Positions 1-8,146 of a stretch of 64,000 bases of DNA are shown in pieces; the stretch's first letter is position 1; every line of letters starts with the position of its first letter. Source of the stretch: CALFVT01 sp039989855 (GTDB lineage Bacteria > Pseudomonadota > Alphaproteobacteria > Caulobacterales > Maricaulaceae); assembly GCA_039989855.1 (NCBI GenBank), contig JBDXGZ010000023.1, positions 124,001-188,000 of the forward strand, in the 5' to 3' direction. Position numbers and translations under genes: made by a program. The notes below the pieces were generated by a model. It ran no database searches, was not told the DNA's origin, and saw nothing but the letters and a program-made list of their open reading frames with translations.

Positions 1-1209
1 ATGGCGCTCCTAATTGGCGGCGTATCATTTGCCGAACAGGACCGAAAGCTGATGAAAGGTGTCGATATATTGATCGCCACACCAGGTCGTCTCTTGGACC
101 AATTTGATCGTGGTAAAATATTACTCAACGGCGTTCAAACCCTTGTTGTCGATGAAGCTGACCGTATGCTCGATATGGGTTTCATTCCCGATATTGAAAA
201 GATTTTCAAACTCACCCCCTTTACACGGCAAGTGCTTTTCTTCTCGGCAACCTTTGCACCTGAGATCAAACGTCTTGTGGATCAATTCCTACATCAGCCA
301 GAGACAGTACAAATTGCGCGGCAAAATAAAACTGCCGATACGGTTACACAGCGCATTATTAAGATGCCAACCAACGATTCCAAACAAAAACGAACGGCAT
401 TAAGGTGGGTTATTGACAATTCACCCGACATGAAAAACGGCATTGTCTTTTGTAACCGTAAAAAAGATGTCGACATTGTCGCTAAGTCCCTCACCGTTCA
501 CGGCCATTCAGCTGCGCCGATTCACGGTGACCTTGCCCAGTCTCTACGTATGGAGACACTTAAGAAATTTAAATCGGGCGAAGTCAAAATTCTCTGTGCT
601 AGTGACGTTGCTGCGCGTGGCCTCGATATTCCCGATGTTAGCCATGTGCTCAATTACGACGTTCCAAGCCACGCCGAAGATTATGTTCATCGCATTGGAC
701 GTACAGGGCGTGCGGGACGTAAAGGAGATACCGTCATGTTTGTCGCCCCGCGTGATAGCAAATATTACGATGCTATCTTATCTTTAATCAGCCTCAAATC
801 CATTGAAGAAATGGAAGTTCCTGGTCTTGAAGGCTTCCCTACAGAACGCAGCCGTAGTCGCCGTGATGATAAGCGCTCTAAAGGCCGCTCTTCTAAGTCA
901 AAATCTGATAGTCGTAGAAAACCGAGATCTGAACAGCCAAGATCTGATCAGGCGGGGTCAAAAACAGAGAACACTCAATCATCAGATAAGAAGCCTTCTA
1001 AGGCTAAGTCTTCACGTAAACCCGCGGATAAAAGCTCTGAGAAACCCCGTAGAAATCGTGATAAAGATCAAGATAGTCAAGACCGTTCTAAAAGTCATGA
1101 TCGCAAATCATCATCTAATACGGCCCGTAAGTCTTATCACAATTTACCTAAGAATACGGAAAAAGGCTTTGGAGAATCCATGCCAGCTTTCTTCAACAAT
1201 TCTTTGTAA
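1..1209 (+). CDS. DEAD-box ATP-dependent RNA helicase, 5' end cut off (RhlE-like)
   Basis: This is the C-terminal part of a DEAD-box RNA helicase, an ATP-driven RNA-unwinding enzyme acting in ribosome assembly or mRNA turnover. Visible motifs are TPGR (residues 28-30 region), DEAD at 51-54, SAT at 82-84, ARGLD at 205-209 and HRIGRTGR at 230-237. The Q motif and the Walker A motif are absent, so they must lie upstream of base 1; the ATG at base 1 is an internal Met and not the start. From about residue 283 the protein becomes a roughly 100-residue tail rich in Ser, Lys and Arg, ending in a short hydrophobic stretch. Such basic tails are known in RhlE-type helicases and probably bind RNA. The RhlE-like assignment is inference from overall layout. 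Confidence 0.93.
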   Translation: MALLIGGVSFAEQDRKLMKGVDILIATPGRLLDQFDRGKILLNGVQTLVVDEADRMLDMGFIPDIEKIFKLTPFTRQVLFFSATFAPEIKRLVDQFLHQPETVQIARQNKTADTVTQRIIKMPTNDSKQKRTALRWVIDNSPDMKNGIVFCNRKKDVDIVAKSLTVHGHSAAPIHGDLAQSLRMETLKKFKSGEVKILCASDVAARGLDIPDVSHVLNYDVPSHAEDYVHRIGRTGRAGRKGDTVMFVAPRDSKYYDAILSLISLKSIEEMEVPGLEGFPTERSRSRRDDKRSKGRSSKSKSDSRRKPRSEQPRSDQAGSKTENTQSSDKKPSKAKSSRKPADKSSEKPRRNRDKDQDSQDRSKSHDRKSSSNTARKSYHNLPKNTEKGFGESMPAFFNNSL

Positions 1210-1216
1210 TAGATAC

Positions 1217-2275
1217 TTACTTCCCTAAGAGCCGATCAACTTCATCATATATTTTGATTAATATTTCATCACGCTCAACCAAAAGACAATGACCTGCATC
1301 AGATAGGTAACTCACAGAGCAGGTCTCAAGATCATTACAAATCCCCTCAGCATAATCATTTTCAATGATCGTGTCTTTATCTGCAAGAAGGAATGCTGTT
1401 GGGACTTTATAGTTGGTTTTAAAGGCCGCTGACATCATATAGTCTCGTCCGCTCTCATCTATCTCTAACACCCAATTCACTGTTGGCCCACCCGTGCGGA
1501 GATCAAGCCTGTCAGCCAATATAACATCGCGTCTATATAGCCGCTCGGGCATTGATCCGCACTCTTTCACAGCAGTTAGATCATCGCTATAGGGAAGCCA
1601 GTTCCCCATACCCGGTAAGAAATATTCTCCGCGCCCAAGCGTTCGCAGTAAAGACAGCCCTTTAATCGCCTGCGCGTAGGAAAGCTCGCTCCCTGTTTGC
1701 AAACGCAATGCTGGCGCAGCGGCCACGACGGCATCAAGGTCGAGTTTATGCTCACCGACTGCGCGTAGAGAGAAGTGCGCTCCAAAAGACAAAGCCAAGA
1801 TGGCTTTATCGTTCGGAATGGGTGCAATATTTTGATTATAAAAACTCGCAAAATCATCTGAATAGGTTTTAAAGTCTTTCGGATTCATTTGCTCAGGTTG
1901 ATTGGCATTATCGCGGTCACCACCACCCATGCCGCGAGCTTCGAAGCCCACCACATGAAAACCGCGCTCTGCTAGCATATCTACTTGCTCGCCGTACATT
2001 TCCATAAACCCACTGAAACCGGGGACAAGAATAAGCGTTGCTTTCGCTGCGTCGCGATTGCCTGTCTCGCCCCAGCGAATACGGCGTCCGTCCTCCGTCA
2101 TAAAATCATGAAACACCCAGTCAGGCGGCAAATCAGGAACATAGAAAGTTTTAGCCTGTTCAATAAACACCTCACTCGGTTGACCCGCTTGATATTTAGG
2201 TTGCGGCCAAATGTAAAAAATAACCGCGCCTAGGCCGAGTAGTAAAAATATACCGACGATGATTTTCTTCAACAT
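1217..2275 (-). CDS. membrane-anchored alpha/beta hydrolase (lysophospholipase/monoglyceride-lipase-like)
   Basis: The 352-residue protein starts with one hydrophobic segment (residues 4-23), so it is probably anchored in the inner membrane with the enzyme domain outside. An alpha/beta-hydrolase fold follows: an oxyanion-region PGFSG near 85-89, a nucleophile elbow ALSFGA with Ser163, an acidic DKD near 299-301 and a His in DAGHC at 329, giving a plausible Ser-Asp-His triad. The family hydrolyses esters such as lysophospholipids or monoglycerides; the substrate here cannot be read. The ATG at 2275 is preceded by AAAGGAT at a good distance. It converges with the helicase gene, with only 7 bases between the stops. 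Confidence 0.85.
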   Translation of the reverse strand: MLKKIIVGIFLLLGLGAVIFYIWPQPKYQAGQPSEVFIEQAKTFYVPDLPPDWVFHDFMTEDGRRIRWGETGNRDAAKATLILVPGFSGFMEMYGEQVDMLAERGFHVVGFEARGMGGGDRDNANQPEQMNPKDFKTYSDDFASFYNQNIAPIPNDKAILALSFGAHFSLRAVGEHKLDLDAVVAAAPALRLQTGSELSYAQAIKGLSLLRTLGRGEYFLPGMGNWLPYSDDLTAVKECGSMPERLYRRDVILADRLDLRTGGPTVNWVLEIDESGRDYMMSAAFKTNYKVPTAFLLADKDTIIENDYAEGICNDLETCSVSYLSDAGHCLLVERDEILIKIYDEVDRLLGK

Positions 2276-2285
2276 AATCTATCCT

Positions 2286-2882
2286 TTAAGCAGGATAATC
2301 ATAAGTCGCAATATAGGCTGCGTCACCGATAAAGTTTGCATGCCACGCCGCCAATTTTGGAGACATGGCGCGCCAATCAATATGGGCTGCGCGGTAACTG
2401 GCGTAATCCAAAGCCGTCACAACCGCGAGGTTGCCGTAATTCCACGGCCCGCCGAACCAGTCACAAATCTTATCAAGGCTCGCAATTACGTCTTTAATAG
2501 CACTTTCGTGACGCAAGATCATCTCGTCCCAATGAAGTTCTTTCGGGCGGACAATTTCGTAACGGTAATTATAAACTGCATCAGCCAGACCATCTCCCAA
2601 AGCATGTTGCCATTTACTTAGCATATGTTGATGCGGGTCCGTTGGCAGTATAGGTGTATCAGACAGGCTATCAAGATATTCACAGATCACAGGGCTATCA
2701 AACAGATATTGCTGCGGCTTCCATTCAAGCGCAGGGATTTTACCCAAAGGATTATCCCCTGCTCTATATCCATGCGCGCCGTTCTTCTCTGGCAGCACCA
2801 TATCCACGTCGATGCCGTGAAGATGTGCCAATATCATCGCCTTACGCGCATAGGGCGATATCGGGTGACAAATGAGTTTCAT
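2286..2882 (-). CDS. glutathione S-transferase family protein
   Basis: A 198-residue protein with an N-terminal thioredoxin-like GST half (residues 1-75, with SPYARK at 9-14 where the catalytic Ser/Tyr usually sits) and an all-helical C-terminal half. GSTs conjugate glutathione to electrophiles or reduce peroxides in the cytoplasm; the substrate is unknown. The start at 2882 is chosen because GGGAGG lies 6 bases upstream and because the ATG overlaps the stop of the preceding GST gene as ATGA, the sign of translational coupling. A longer reading from 2894 would only add four residues without a ribosome site. The two GSTs look like a tandem duplication. Confidence 0.85.
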   Translation of the reverse strand: MKLICHPISPYARKAMILAHLHGIDVDMVLPEKNGAHGYRAGDNPLGKIPALEWKPQQYLFDSPVICEYLDSLSDTPILPTDPHQHMLSKWQHALGDGLADAVYNYRYEIVRPKELHWDEMILRHESAIKDVIASLDKICDWFGGPWNYGNLAVVTALDYASYRAAHIDWRAMSPKLAAWHANFIGDAAYIATYDYPA

Positions 2883-3484
2883 AATTCCTCCCAATATCCA
2901 AAATTATCTTGATAGACAGGCGTATCGACAAAGCCAAAATGCCAGTTTGCAAGTTTAGGCGCATAACGTCGCCACTCATATTCGCACGCGCGGTGCGTGA
3001 TAAAATCAAGGGCAGCCACAAGACCAATATTGCCGTAAGTCCAATCAGGGCTGAGATCATCGACACGTCCCTCAATAAAGCGAATGGTATCAGCAATCGC
3101 TGTCTCATAGCGCTCTATGATTTCGGGCCAGTGATGGTTCTCAGGACGGAGCCGTTCAAACATCAAGTTCATATTCGCCTCTGCAAGACCATCCGCCAAA
3201 GCGTGCCACCATTTTTGCTCAAATGCGGCTTGCTTATCCTTTGGCAATAAGGGTGTTTTTGAGAGCGCATCCAAATGCTCGCAAATCACAGGACTATCAA
3301 ATAAAAACTGTCCCGCATGCCATTCAAGCGCTGGTATTTTACCTAAAGGGTTGTGACCGTCCGTATAACCATGCTTAGGGTCAAGCCTATCCACCACCTC
3401 ATAATCTAGCGCAATCTTATGGATTTGCGCGAACATCATCACTTTCCGAGCAAAGGGTGAGCGTGGGTGGGTATAAAGTATCAT
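2879..3484 (-). CDS. glutathione S-transferase family protein (tandem paralogue)
   Basis: A 201-residue GST with the same layout as its downstream neighbour: SPFARK at residues 9-14 of the thioredoxin-like half, a shared NPLGKIPALEW segment near 46-56 and a shared FDSPVICE(H/Y)LD segment near 65, followed by a helical domain. The two proteins are clearly paralogues that have diverged. This gene is first in the two-gene unit and its TGA overlaps the next ATG. No convincing Shine-Dalgarno precedes its start. Cytoplasmic detoxification is the family role; the substrate cannot be named. Confidence 0.84.
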   Translation of the reverse strand: MILYTHPRSPFARKVMMFAQIHKIALDYEVVDRLDPKHGYTDGHNPLGKIPALEWHAGQFLFDSPVICEHLDALSKTPLLPKDKQAAFEQKWWHALADGLAEANMNLMFERLRPENHHWPEIIERYETAIADTIRFIEGRVDDLSPDWTYGNIGLVAALDFITHRACEYEWRRYAPKLANWHFGFVDTPVYQDNFGYWEEL

Positions 3485-3540
3485 AATTACAGTGCTATCT
3501 GATAATTTCCACAGGTCAAGTACAGCTATAGGTACGCATG

Positions 3541-3555
3541 TTAACCCATTGGTAA
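3541..3555. promoter_or_regulatory. CtrA-like box (TTAA-N7-GTAA), weak candidate
   Basis: The CtrA consensus of Caulobacter relatives is TTAA-N7-TTAA, often with TTAACC in the first half. Here TTAACCC and GTAA are separated by the right 7 bases, with one mismatch, 26 bases before the exported-protein gene. Chance occurrence is possible in this base composition. Confidence 0.25.
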
Positions 3556-3581
3556 GCCTATATATTTACAATAAAAGTACG

Positions 3582-4472
3582 ATGAGAAAATCTATTAGGC
3601 ATATAGGGTTTATAGCCTCAGCGGGATTGTGCCTATTTTACGCATCACACGCTATTGCTGCGGTAATTGACCGACCTTTTTTTAATAACCGAGGTGTCGT
3701 CATTGTTTGGGGCTCTAACAATTTCGGTGACGCAGGTGGTAATGCCCCCATCGTGTCGGACTTCGTTCTTCTCGATGGTGTGGCCTCAGGAACAGAGGGT
3801 AATGATTTAATCGCTGCCAATGCCGGCACAGTTGCCACAGGGTCACTTGCGCCGCTAAACCTTAATTCTCCCACCTTACAAGACGGCGTTAGCTCATTTG
3901 AAAGCGACTTTATTAGCGGTCAAGTTTTCGGCGGCGACTTCGAAGATAACGCACCAACAGGCCTTCTGAGTGTCGATGATACGCTCAGTGAGTTTGGATT
4001 AGATGAGACCACAGATGTCGGCGGGCAAGGCAATAGCCACAATGCCTCTTTTTACGTCGCGTCTAATACGGCTTTCGACATTCACGGACAGATTTTCAAC
4101 CCGACCGCAACGGGTGACTTTCTCATCAACTTCACACTTGAAAATATCACCTATGATATGGGCGTAACCGTATCTGGAGACGACGACATTGTCTTTGGTA
4201 CATCCGCCCAAGACCCGTCTATTGGCGGCACCGGCGCACTACCGACATTAGAAACCCTCGCTGACTTTGGCGGTGCGGGACAAATTCAAGTCTTTGACGG
4301 CGGACAGAAAACGGCCTCAGCACCCGGCTCTATTGCCGAACAATCAGTCCGCTTTGACCTGAGCTATGCCCTCGACGGTGACACGACAGAAGACGGCGTG
4401 CAGCCCTTTGACCTCTCCTTTGGTAACGGTACGATTACCATGTTCATGGTCTACACGGTGTTTGCACCGTAA
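3582..4472 (+). CDS. exported protein of unknown function
   Basis: I do not recognise this 296-residue protein. The start at 3582 gives a clean Sec signal peptide (basic MRKSIR, hydrophobic core, cleavage after SHAIA near residue 27); an earlier in-frame ATG at 3492 would bury that signal behind 30 unlikely residues. The mature part is acidic, rich in Gly, Asp, Asn and Thr, and low in Lys and Cys, typical of extracellular beta-rich proteins. There is no lipobox, transmembrane anchor or PEP-CTERM-like tail. It stands alone between divergent GST genes and the following monooxygenase, with a TTAA-N7-GTAA sequence 27 bases before the start. Confidence 0.7.
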   Translation: MRKSIRHIGFIASAGLCLFYASHAIAAVIDRPFFNNRGVVIVWGSNNFGDAGGNAPIVSDFVLLDGVASGTEGNDLIAANAGTVATGSLAPLNLNSPTLQDGVSSFESDFISGQVFGGDFEDNAPTGLLSVDDTLSEFGLDETTDVGGQGNSHNASFYVASNTAFDIHGQIFNPTATGDFLINFTLENITYDMGVTVSGDDDIVFGTSAQDPSIGGTGALPTLETLADFGGAGQIQVFDGGQKTASAPGSIAEQSVRFDLSYALDGDTTEDGVQPFDLSFGNGTITMFMVYTVFAP

Positions 4473-4569
4473 GGCATGAATTGTGGTGAAAAATCTGCGA
4501 CAAAACTCCACGAAATTGATGATATAAAAGCACAATACCATATGTATAATATGTCTATGGGGGAATATC

Positions 4570-5739
4570 ATGACACCTTATAATATCGGAATTGTTGGAT
4601 GCGGAGTTGGCGGATTAGCCTCGGCTATCAATCTTACCCGCCAAGGACACACTGTTGATATTTTCGATAAATTTGAAACACCCTCCCCGATAGGCTCTGG
4701 CCTTGTTATCCAACCCGTCGGGCAAGCCGTGTTAAAAGACCTAGGCTGTCTTGAAGCTGTTCTTGCAAAATCCGCTCCCATTTACACAATGCACGGCACA
4801 GAAAGCAGCAGCGGTATATCCGTTCTGCATGTGGATTACGGCCCAGAGAACGGCGATGTTTTTGGCCTCGGCATTCACCGTGGGACATTATTCCAAATCT
4901 TATTTGATCATCTGCAAACCTTAAGGGTGAACCTTATACCGTCCAGCCATATCACCAAATCCTCCGTCAACGCGCAAGGTCGGCACGTAGAAACGCAGAC
5001 GCAAACGCACGGCCCCTATGATCTTATCATTGATGCGTCTGGCGCGCATTCCCCGCTCTCACCGATTAAGACACGGCCCCTTACGTTCGGCGCTCTCTGG
5101 GGAACAGTCGATTGGGTGGATAGCTCGCCGCTTCCTAAAAACCGCCTGACACAATGCTACCGCGGGGCGTCGAAAATGATGGGCGTTCTTCCTCTCGGTA
5201 CGCTTCCGAATGATGATACGCCTAAGGCCGCCGTGTTCTGGAGCGAGCCGCGCGAGACCCTCCCCGCGTGGCCGTCATCAGGTCTTGAAGCATGGAAAGA
5301 TGAAGCTATCGGGCTTTGGTCAGAATTTGCGCCGTTTATTTCACAAATCACACAGGCAGATCAAATGACACCCGCGACCTACGACCATGGAACCTTGCGT
5401 CAGCCCTACCAAGACCGCCTCGCGATTATCGGAGACGCGGCTCACCAAGCCAGTCCGCAGCTTGGCCAAGGGGCGAATATGGCGCTACTGGATGCGAAAG
5501 TGCTATGCAAAGCGCTCGAGAGCCACAACATAGACAAAGCTCTCAAACTGTATGCACGGCGACGTTTCGCCCATGTCAGACTTTATCAAATTTTTAGTTC
5601 AGTTTTCACGCCGTTTTATCAATCTAACAGCGCAATATTGCCGCCTGTCCGCAATTATGTCTTCAATCCGCTGAGCCGCATCTGGCCTGTACGAACGATG
5701 CTAACGCGCCTCGTCTGCGGGACGTTGATTAAGCCTTAA
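4570..5739 (+). CDS. FAD-dependent monooxygenase (UbiH/PHBH-like)
   Basis: A 389-residue class A flavoprotein monooxygenase. The Rossmann fingerprint GCGVGG is at residues 10-15, followed by the acidic end of strand 2 (FDKFE), and the second FAD-binding motif GDAAHQASPQLGQG is at 288-301. Such enzymes use NAD(P)H and oxygen to hydroxylate aromatic or quinone-like substrates; the substrate cannot be deduced because there is no pathway neighbour. It ends about 3 bases into the downstream convergent uracil-DNA glycosylase gene (both stops lie at 5736-5739). The ATG at 4570 follows GGGGGA. Confidence 0.88.
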   Translation: MTPYNIGIVGCGVGGLASAINLTRQGHTVDIFDKFETPSPIGSGLVIQPVGQAVLKDLGCLEAVLAKSAPIYTMHGTESSSGISVLHVDYGPENGDVFGLGIHRGTLFQILFDHLQTLRVNLIPSSHITKSSVNAQGRHVETQTQTHGPYDLIIDASGAHSPLSPIKTRPLTFGALWGTVDWVDSSPLPKNRLTQCYRGASKMMGVLPLGTLPNDDTPKAAVFWSEPRETLPAWPSSGLEAWKDEAIGLWSEFAPFISQITQADQMTPATYDHGTLRQPYQDRLAIIGDAAHQASPQLGQGANMALLDAKVLCKALESHNIDKALKLYARRRFAHVRLYQIFSSVFTPFYQSNSAILPPVRNYVFNPLSRIWPVRTMLTRLVCGTLIKP

Positions 5740-6317
5740 CCGAGCAAGCCCCTCACCCGCGTTTGTAGTTCGGGGATGATCTCCCCCTCAAACCAAGGAT
5801 TAGTTTTGAGCCAGCGGTTATTACGCGGGCTTGGGTGGGGCGTGACTAGCTTTTCTGGCCAGTGATCTCTCCACGCACGGACGCGGTCTGTGACATTTAG
5901 TTTGCGGTTCGGCTCTAAGTGCCAATCAATCGCATATTTACCGATGATGAGCGTCAGCTCCACCTGCGTAAGACTATCCAACAAGCGCTGTCGCCATGTC
6001 TGGGCGCAGATCGGCGGCGGCGGCAGGTCACCTCCCTTGCCTGTACCCGGAAAGCAAAAGCCCATCGGGATAATCGCGATTTTATCTGGGTCGTAAAATT
6101 CATCCCAGCTCACGCCGAGCCAGTCTCGCAAACGCACGCCTGATGGATCATCAAAGGGAATGTTCTTATGGTGAGTAATGCGTCCCGGTGCTTGGCCGCA
6201 GATTAGGATTTTGGATTGTGGGCTGCCTTGTAATATCGGGTTCGGGCCTAGCGGTAAGTCTTTGCAAAGGCGGCAGGCACGGGCATCCGCAAGTAACTTA
6301 TTAAACTCGGAGGCTAT
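5736..6317 (-). CDS. uracil-DNA glycosylase family protein, start codon unclear
   Basis: The reading frame opens at the stop at 6336-6338 and encodes a single-domain uracil-DNA-glycosylase-superfamily protein of about 190 residues. An N-terminal CRLCKDLP stretch, GQAPGR (the GxAPG active-site loop), FDDPSG, PMGFCFPG and a C-terminal HPSPRNN (the uracil-binding loop) are all present, matching a compact family common in Alphaproteobacteria. The frame has no ATG, GTG or TTG before the conserved region: the first GTG (6137) would remove GQAPG. The only coupling-like start is ATA at 6317, overlapping the upstream stop as ATAG. Either a rare start is used or there is a sequence change near the 5' end. 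It is the last gene of the minus-strand run. Confidence 0.75.
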   Translation of the reverse strand: MASEFNKLLADARACRLCKDLPLGPNPILQGSPQSKILICGQAPGRITHHKNIPFDDPSGVRLRDWLGVSWDEFYDPDKIAIIPMGFCFPGTGKGGDLPPPPICAQTWRQRLLDSLTQVELTLIIGKYAIDWHLEPNRKLNVTDRVRAWRDHWPEKLVTPHPSPRNNRWLKTNPWFEGEIIPELQTRVRGLLG

Positions 6318-6775
6318 TGGGAAAACTGCCGTTTTTCAAATCCCTTGCCGTCTGTAAGCACCTCATCGTTATAAACCCCTGTTTTCTTTAGAATAATTAC
6401 TTGAGCATAACTCCCGACGAAAACAATGAGTCCTAAAAATATATATGTCAGAGGGTAAACAATGGCATACGGGTCAACCCAATCATAAGCATTACGAAGA
6501 ATAATCGTGGTACAAAGAAAAACTATTAAGAATGCAGGAAGTATAAGACTACCGGTTACAGACTGCATTTGACGGTCTAAGGGTTTAAATTTTTGCCCCA
6601 TCTTTCTGGAAATAAAAACATGAATAGGAACATATATTAAAACGCCAACCAAACTCGATATGATAAATACAACAAATCGCGGATCAAACAAATTATAGAT
6701 GCCCATAGAGATGACGGTCAGGCTAAGCACAACACTTCTTAGTAAAAAATATTTGAAAAAATGAGTGTGATTCAA
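6314..6775 (-). CDS. four-helix membrane protein, unknown function
   Basis: A 153-residue integral membrane protein with four predicted hydrophobic helices near residues 9-29, 33-55, 74-94 and 104-129 and a short polar tail containing TGVYNDEV. The start is a TTG at 6775 placed 5 bases after GGAGG. It directly follows a paralogue: both have an N-terminal MN...F-Y/F-LR segment, four helices and a TG-x-Y-DEV tail. I do not recognise the family, and no catalytic or binding residues stand out. Its stop overlaps the presumed start of the glycosylase gene. Confidence 0.7.
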   Translation of the reverse strand: MNHTHFFKYFLLRSVVLSLTVISMGIYNLFDPRFVVFIISSLVGVLIYVPIHVFISRKMGQKFKPLDRQMQSVTGSLILPAFLIVFLCTTIILRNAYDWVDPYAIVYPLTYIFLGLIVFVGSYAQVIILKKTGVYNDEVLTDGKGFEKRQFSQ

Positions 6776-7213
6776 TTAAACCTCCTGCAATCTATCCGTT
6801 ACCAGTGGAACCTCATCATAGAGCCCCGTTGCCTGTAGGGTTCGAACTTGGATATAGCTGGCAAACCCAGCACAAAACCCAGCAATTATGAAACTTAAGC
6901 CTAAAGCAAAAGTATAACTATCTATTCGTAAGTCTAAGATAAAATATATAAAATTTGCTACAATGTACGCCAACAAATAAATGGCGATAATAGAACGCCC
7001 AAACATTTTATTAATCTGATAAAAAACAGCTTTATTAAACCTTCTTGGTTTGCGAAAAAGTACAAACCCGCCGATCAAAAAAAGCAAACCCAGAACAACA
7101 TAGAGGACAAGACCACTTGTTTCCTTGTGATACAAAGACCCTATTCCCAATAAAACGTATAAAATTGAAAGAAAGTAATTGCGCCGCAGGTAATACTTAA
7201 AGGTTGCATTCAT
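6776..7213 (-). CDS. four-helix membrane protein, paralogue of the next gene
   Basis: A 145-residue membrane protein with helices near residues 12-28, 33-53, 68-90 and 100-122, and the C-terminal motif TGLYDEVPLV that mirrors TGVYNDEV of the neighbour. The ATG at 7213 is preferred over the TTG at 7231 because GAAGG sits upstream at a workable distance and the resulting N terminus aligns with that of the paralogue. The stop is one base before the start region of the next gene, so the pair is co-translated. The function is unknown; it lies 35 bases downstream of sufA and may share its transcript. Confidence 0.7.
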   Translation of the reverse strand: MNATFKYYLRRNYFLSILYVLLGIGSLYHKETSGLVLYVVLGLLFLIGGFVLFRKPRRFNKAVFYQINKMFGRSIIAIYLLAYIVANFIYFILDLRIDSYTFALGLSFIIAGFCAGFASYIQVRTLQATGLYDEVPLVTDRLQEV

Positions 7214-7247
7214 AACTAATGCTACCTTCAAAGCTACTTGATGTCAA

Positions 7248-7640
7248 TTAAGCCTCAATCGCAGGTATGATCGTGACGCTTTCCCCGCAACCGCAAGCAT
7301 CCGTTTGGTTCGGGTTTTTAAAGACAAATTTCGTGTGCAGGATGGTCGTTTCATAATCGACGACAGAGCCAAGAATAAACAGAACCGCTTTCGCATCGAC
7401 AACGATTTGCACGTCTTTATCTGTGACAAGCTCGTCCATCGGAGAAATTTCAGAGACATAATCCATGACATATTCCATACCTGCACAGCCGCCGTTTTTA
7501 ACGCCGACACGCAGGAAGCCTTCGCCGCGCTCCGCCAAGATTTCGCGCACGCGCTCTGCCGCCGCGTCCGTCAGCGAGACAAGTTGCGGGCGAGGACGGC
7601 GTTTACGGGTTGATGTCGGTGTCGATGTAGTAACAGTCAT
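7248..7640 (-). CDS. sufA: A-type iron-sulfur carrier protein SufA
   Basis: A 130-residue HesB/IscA/SufA-family protein. The three conserved cysteines are visible: Cys52 in GGCAGMEY and Cys116/Cys118 in the C-terminal ACGCGES motif. A-type carriers accept a cluster from the SufBCD scaffold and deliver it to apo-proteins in the cytosol. The first 18 residues are a basic, Thr/Arg-rich extension not needed for the fold. It follows sufT by 7 bases and closes the recognised SUF set. Confidence 0.93.
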   Translation of the reverse strand: MTVTTSTPTSTRKRRPRPQLVSLTDAAAERVREILAERGEGFLRVGVKNGGCAGMEYVMDYVSEISPMDELVTDKDVQIVVDAKAVLFILGSVVDYETTILHTKFVFKNPNQTDACGCGESVTIIPAIEA

Positions 7641-7647
7641 ATCTAAC

Positions 7648-8133
7648 CTATAACATATTCAGTTCAAGACGGGCTTCCTCAGACATCCTATCAGGAGTCC
7701 ACGGCGGGTCAAAGGTCATACTCACCTCGACGCGGCGCACGCCCGCGACCACGGCGCAAGCATCTTGCACCCAAATCGGCATTTCACCCGCCACAGGGCA
7801 ACCCGGCGCGGTTAAGGTCATTTCCACCTTGAGGGTGCGGTCATCTTCAAGCTCGACCTTATAGATCAAGCCAAGTTCGTAAATATCGGTCGGAATTTCA
7901 GGGTCATAAACTGACTTTAACTGACCGATGACATCATTTGTAATCCGCTCTAGCTCTTCTTCGCTCGGCGGTTCAACGGGCGCACCCGATACGTCTAGAA
8001 CATCACGTTTAGGCGCAACATCACCTGTTTCATTCTCAGGTGTCAGCCCGGGAATTTGCGAATTGGCCAATTCTTCGGCGCGTTTTTGTCTGTCTGTCAT
8101 CATAGTCGTTATCTTACTTACTAGGCTTTTCAT
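7648..8133 (-). CDS. sufT: SUF-associated MIP18/DUF59 protein SufT
   Basis: A 161-residue protein with a MIP18 (DUF59) domain from about residue 60 to the end. DPEIPTDIYELGLIY and the Cys-containing TAPGCPVAGEMP are the family signatures. SufT proteins act late in Fe-S maturation, helping cluster delivery to target enzymes. The N-terminal 55 residues are an acidic, Pro-rich extension. The true start may be the ATG at 8100 (MTDRQK) instead of 8133, since neither has a strong ribosome site. It lies between sufS and sufA, its usual position in alphaproteobacterial SUF operons. Confidence 0.88.
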   Translation of the reverse strand: MKSLVSKITTMMTDRQKRAEELANSQIPGLTPENETGDVAPKRDVLDVSGAPVEPPSEEELERITNDVIGQLKSVYDPEIPTDIYELGLIYKVELEDDRTLKVEMTLTAPGCPVAGEMPIWVQDACAVVAGVRRVEVSMTFDPPWTPDRMSEEARLELNML

Positions 8134-8146
8134 ATAGTGTCATATT

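Noticed and set aside
1..3. ATG at base 1 as the helicase start
   Set aside because: Motifs Q and I must lie upstream; the gene is cut by the window edge.
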